Source: Cervus elaphus (taxonomy: Eukaryota > Chordata > Mammalia > Artiodactyla > Cervidae). Taken from it: a stretch of DNA of 64,000 bases. The translations under genes and the position numbers were made by a program. Shown here in pieces: positions 59,615 through 64,000 of this stretch. Numbering within the stretch: the first letter of the stretch is position 1; every line of letters begins with the position of its first letter. The stretch lies in the NCBI RefSeq assembly GCF_910594005.1, contig NC_057823.1, forward strand, positions 99,124,015 through 99,188,014. Reading direction: 5' to 3'. The notes under the pieces were generated by a model. The model made no database searches and was not told the DNA's origin. It saw only the letters and a program-made list of their open reading frames with translations.

Positions 59615-60834
59615 AGGTTGTACATATTAGAATAAAACAATCGTGCGACACGTTGCTGGGTGATTTTATGCTCAGTACAGTTCCACAATTTTCAATTGCT
59701 AACATTCATTTTTATCTTTTGTAAGTACAAATATATGTTCACTGTAGAAAACTGAAAATACATTTCCAAAGACAAAAATTAAAAATGAAAAAAGAAAGCA
59801 TGCTGTTTTAAATGACCATTGCCCTTTGAAATTCATAAATATTTTACTACTGACTTGGGGAAGTTTTATTTTAGTTTCAAACATTAGACATGTTATATCA
59901 AAAAGTAACACCCAGATGTTTTTACATAGTATTCCATAGAGTCTCTTCAGGTAGAAAATTTTGAAATCTTCCTGCTTCTTGACTGCTCAAGTAAATATTT
60001 GACTGATAAATATAGACATCTTTAGCTATGATGGTAGTGACTGAGTCTTTTTCAAACTTTTCAAAAGATTATAGCTCTGGCTAGTATTTAGTGATAGACT
60101 GAAAGTAGAATCAGGTCTTGCGTTTCTGTGTGTCTCCATTACCCTAATCCCAATATATTACATTTCAAGTGAATGATAATTTGATTGATTAATGCACAGA
60201 TATATAAATTAACATTATATTGGTAAAACAATTTGATACATGTGCTTATAAATTACACAATTTTTAAAAAGCATGGATTTCAAGAAATATTAATATATTT
60301 CCCATATCTTCATTGTTAATCTTAGATCCTCTATTTTTTAATCTTTTATACTTTGTTCTGCTTTTCTTTTATTCATTTTTAATTTTTCTCCCTATTAGTG
60401 AACTCAAATCAATATATGTCTAACTTTAACTTTCTGACAATATAATTTATTATACCTTCAAGACTTATTCAAAGTTTAATGACTCATTTTAGGTATAATT
60501 TTATAAAAACATATGAATCTGTATATCTTCTGAGTTAATATTTGCAATTTACTTTGATGTATAGAACATTAGTTCTTAGCAAAAAGTAATAAAGAAGTTG
60601 CCAAAAATTTTGAGTATTGAGTAATTACTTTGGGTATTGCTTTGTTTTGCATGCATATAGAATTTATGCAAATTTACTGTTTATACTAGAGATCATTTAA
60701 TTAAAGAAGAATGAAAATAATTTAAAACCTTATTCAACAGTCATTTGGTAATGTGAGGATAGAGTATACACAAAATCGCTAGACTCATAAATTCATAAAT
60801 AAAGTAAATTTTAGAAACAGCTATGTTAACTGAT

Positions 60835-60890
60835 ATAAAACACCAAGGCAAAAAAAAAAAAATAAAAAAAAAATAAAACACCAAGGCAAA
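60835..60890 (+). mobile_element. Poly(A)-only insertion with 18-bp TSD
   Basis: ataaaacaccaaggcaaa is present at 60835-60852 and again at 60873-60890, with 20 bases of A and one T between. The empty site reads gatataaaacacc, which on the lower strand gives a TTTT/AT nick of L1-endonuclease type. This looks like target-primed insertion of an A tail with no body. A local duplication with A expansion is possible. Confidence 0.65.
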
Positions 60891-61300
60891 GTGGCACCTA
60901 AAAATGTCATTTAAAAGTTGTTGGAATGTGGTTAAGAAAATAAGCTTTAAGATCCATTAGGAACTGAGATCAGCAAGATTTCTAAGTATTTTTACGCTTA
61001 GACTAAACTGAAAGTTTGTTTATGTTAGTCCAGATTGGTCTTAGATAACTCATTTTCTTGTTATTGCATATTCTCAATTATCTGAGAATTTAAATGCAAA
61101 AAAGGAAGAGTAGAGCATGCAAAGATGGAAGTGGGCCATAATTTAATAAATATTTCATAAATTGCTTTTGAAACCAAATTATTTTTGAGAACTTCAGAGG
61201 CGAAATATATGGTTTACATAAAAACTTGGAAAAGAATTTAGTTACAGGACTGATTTTCAAGATAAACAAGCTTATTTTCAGGAAACCAAATATGTAATAT

Positions 61301-61322
61301 ATACACACACAAACACACACAC
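61301..61322. repeat. Short (AC)n tract
   Basis: acacacacaaacacacacac with one interruption. Minor microsatellite. Confidence 0.8.
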
Positions 61323-63682
61323 AAAATTGTACATCACTTTCTAGAGAACTGTAATATGTTCTAAATTATATTTTGACTTTAGTAATTTGCTTTATCATAG
61401 TTGGACTTTTCAGGAGGAGATTTTCTTGGTATTTAAAGTTTACCAGTTTTAACTTTTATGTTCTTGGAACTTAAATGAGATACTGAATTATAATAGCTCA
61501 ACTTTGAGTGAATGAGTTAATAGGTTAAGCTGGAAATGGTGAATTAAATAGAGCAGAAATGGTCAAAAAAATCAGTGTTCTTAATAGTTTCATCTTATTT
61601 GTATCATTCAGCAAAATCCACAGACCACGGTAACAAAAATAAAAATTCAAAGGGAAAATAAAGATAAACAGAGTCACATTACCATTTATCAAAAAAACCC
61701 CATACATTATTTGCCTAAAATATATACAACTTCAAATTCCCACATGTGGAAGACAGTGTGTAGTGTTGAGGAAACAAATAAGAAAGGGAGGTAATGAAAA
61801 CAGGCATTGTATTAGGATAATATCCCAGCTCATTCACCATCAAACTGATTTTCAGAGACTCTAAAGGAAGTCAGATACATGGTTCAATGCTTTAGGCGTA
61901 TAGCTATTTCCAATGCAGGGACATGAAGCCCTCGTAGAGCCATCACAGAGGAATCGACAGCCAGGCCATCTCGGGTGTAGAATCTGTGCTGTGATGAGAG
62001 CAGAGAGGCACCGCAGAAAGGAGTGGGGATTCTCACTGATAGGATGCCGTGTGGTCCAGCTGTCCCTACATAGCAAGTCAAGGGAAACAGTGATTTTGTG
62101 GTTTTTTTGGATGGAGGAGAAACAAATGAAAGCAATTTTAGTTCACAATTTTGCTCAATTGTAAAAAAGCTTAAAATGTGTCATTATGTTAATTTGTTAT
62201 TAAAATGATGGCATGCTCATTCCATTTAATAACATTAAGAAGCTGCTCTGTCTACATGGATTATAATCTCAAAGATTGAGGAAATAAGTTAATCAGGCAA
62301 GTTATTTTATTTTTAATTATATGAAAGTAGAGCATTAGGGTATGAGGAGAATTATACATACATCAAGTTACTTTTTTATGTCAAGATTTAGTTCTTATTT
62401 GTAATATAAAGAGAATTTTCTGTATCTGAATATGAAGTAAATGCCTCACTGTCACTAGGCTAAGGACTAAAAAAGACTTCTAAATTCCAATCAGGAACAA
62501 TGAAGATGGTTATTAACATTCAAAAACTGAAATTATTGAAATGTTAGCCTGAACTACATCATTCAAGCTGGCAAAATTGTGGCCAAACACTTGTTAAAGG
62601 TTAAAGATTGGAAAATAGAAAGTAAACTTTTATTTCTAATCTCTTTTGATAGATTTCTATACACTAAAATATATCCCTAAGGCATGATAGGAAAAGCAGC
62701 AGCTTATTCTTTAGCTGTAAAGAGAAGACTTGGCACTTAGAGATTTCAATGCAAGCCCTTTCATGATAATTTAATGTACTTACAACAAATTGAGGTAATT
62801 AGATTTTAAGACTTTAATTTCTCAGCCATAGCAATTTATAATTCTTAGTAGCAACGTTCCAATCATTGATATATATCAAAAGTATCCTTTTGGTATCAAG
62901 GGAAGGGGCTGATGTTCTTGGTAAGACTAATTTTGCCATAATGGAGAGATCAAATTATAAAGATAACCTTGAATTAAAGGTGATTCAGCAAGAAAGTGAA
63001 GCCAATGTCCCTATAAAAGAAGGACGTGTATGCAGTTGCACTAATCACACTTCTGTAGGTTTACAGTTGAGAAAGGAGGTAATTATCAAGTTTACTTTGG
63101 CCAACTAAATTTGGCCCAGAATTCACTACTTTCCTTTCTGGTTGTCGACCTGACTCAAAATTGATTGAGTAAGCATTTTATCAAAATAAATAATTAGGTG
63201 TACCTTTGAATATGGCTGAGGAACTAATCTTATTGCATGCCACTGAAGATTAAATTTCACTGTCATTTAGCTTTTGACTATTCTGAGCAATTATAAACTC
63301 TCCCCCATTTTTCCCTCACACAGTATATCTATAATTGAAATATAGCCATTGCCTTGTATTATGAGTTATGGTTAGGGTATTAATACAATTTTATCATCCA
63401 ACACAGAACAAGTTTAAAAGTAAACAGGGTACCATAAATAATTACACTGGGAGATTAAACATGAGTCAAATCATCTCAGCCCCATAATTAGGGCCATTAA
63501 AATTATTATGTGATAAAATTTGAGATGATGGGGTAGGGAGAATCACAATAAAAACAAAACTTTGATGTGATTGTGAGAGTCTTACTTTGGTTTTCCAGTG
63601 AAACTCAAAGTATGAAATAAATATCATCTTGAAAAATGTTCCTAGATTTTAATTTATACATGTCTAATTTTCTATTTCTAAT

Positions 63683-64000
63683 CCGTCTGGACAAGGCTAT
63701 GGTTTTTCCAGTAGTCATATGTGGATGTGAGAGTTGGACTATAAATAAAGCTGAGCGCCAAAGAATTGATGCTTTTGAACTGTGGTGTTGGAGTAGACTC
63801 TTGAGAGTCCGTTGGACGGCAAGGAGATCCAACCAGTCCATCCTAAAGGAGACCAGATCTGGGTGTTCATTGGAGGGACTGATGCTGAAGCTGAAACTCC
63901 AATACTTGGGCCACCTGATGCAAAGAGCTGACTCATTTGAAAAGACCCTGATGCTGGGAAAGATTGAAGGCAGGAGAAGAAGGGGACGACAGAGGATGAG
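63683..64000 (+). mobile_element. BovB LINE 3' region, runs off the window
   Basis: Starts at gtctggacaaggctatggtt, corresponding to the segment after the palm, and runs in sense orientation through the 'ttggccacctgatg' and 'gacgacagaggatgag' regions to the window end. The translated text includes KAMVFPVVICGCESWTINKA and AFELWCWSRLLRVRWTARRS. The 3' end lies outside. The minus-strand frames at 63605-63936 are antisense. Confidence 0.93.

Larger units (their letters stand above)
59615..63682. other. 4 kb AT-rich non-coding DNA
   Basis: Contains a poly(A) insertion (60835-60890), a short (ac)n tract at about 61301-61322, and otherwise no recognised repeat. Frames of 70-84 codons (61861-62164 both strands; 62866-63108 plus) match no protein I know. 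Confidence 0.5.

Noticed and set aside
62866..63108. 80-codon open frame with protein-like composition
   Set aside because: No family recognised and no supporting context. Too short to support as a gene.
1..64000. CRISPR array, operon, phage or plasmid features
   Set aside because: The window is a mammalian nuclear sequence. The recurring near-identical blocks are dispersed SINEs and LINEs, not regularly spaced repeats.

Overview
This window is ruminant nuclear DNA, non-coding as far as the sequence shows. The organism call rests on repeats. There are nine BovB (RTE-clade LINE) copies, about twenty Bov-tA / Bov-A SINEs (tRNA-like head joined to a BovB-derived tail), one CHR-type SINE of the cetacean-ruminant lineage, and L1 copies with the 3' UTR typical of ruminant L1. 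BovB plus Bov-tA points to a pecoran ruminant (cattle, sheep, goat, deer or a relative). I cannot name the species or locus. No protein-coding gene, rRNA, true tRNA gene, CRISPR array or CpG island is supported. Nearly all longer open frames are sense or antisense frames of LINE and SINE copies.

Layout. 1-12.1 kb: AT-rich single-copy DNA with scattered SINEs, one BovB 3' end (2.2-2.9 kb), an old L1 fragment (3.5-4.0 kb) and an L1 3' end split by a SINE (6.9-7.5 kb). 12.1-18.6 kb: almost free of young repeats, with two weak exon-like segments (14.7 and 15.5 kb) and a perfect ISRE-like motif (17.7 kb). 18.6-20.4 kb: a decayed L1 ORF2 3' half. 20.4-30.4 kb: single-copy DNA, a cluster of five SINEs (23.1-25.9 kb), an (AT)n tract (27.6 kb) and a repeat-poor block with homeodomain-type motifs (28.7-29.4 kb). 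30.4-36 kb: two BovB copies, the second in a four-layer nest. 38.0-39.0 kb: a 5'-inverted L1 with an open ORF2 C-terminus. 41.0-50.1 kb: a BovB-dense block with a sense copy, a short 3' end, a 5'-inverted copy and a nearly full-length antisense copy. 53.4-56.1 kb: an MLT1-like LTR split by a second 5'-inverted L1. 56.7-64 kb: a BovB 3' fragment, an old LTR-like repeat, a CA-rich tract, a SINE, a poly(A)-only insertion, and a BovB running off the window.

The repeats form one system. Autonomous LINEs (L1, BovB) supply reverse transcriptase, and SINEs, whose Bov-A tails copy the BovB 3' end, use it in trans. The order of events can be read from nesting and target-site duplications (TSDs). I found no convincing new gene system. 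The most notable observations are three LINE copies with twin-priming-type 5' inversions (two L1, one BovB), tiny A/T-only insertions flanked by TSDs, a head-to-head pair of BovB 3' ends forming a long inverted repeat, and a few candidate regulatory or exon-like sites in repeat-poor DNA. Family names come from recall of consensus sequences, not from a search, and boundaries without TSDs are accurate to roughly 10-30 bases.
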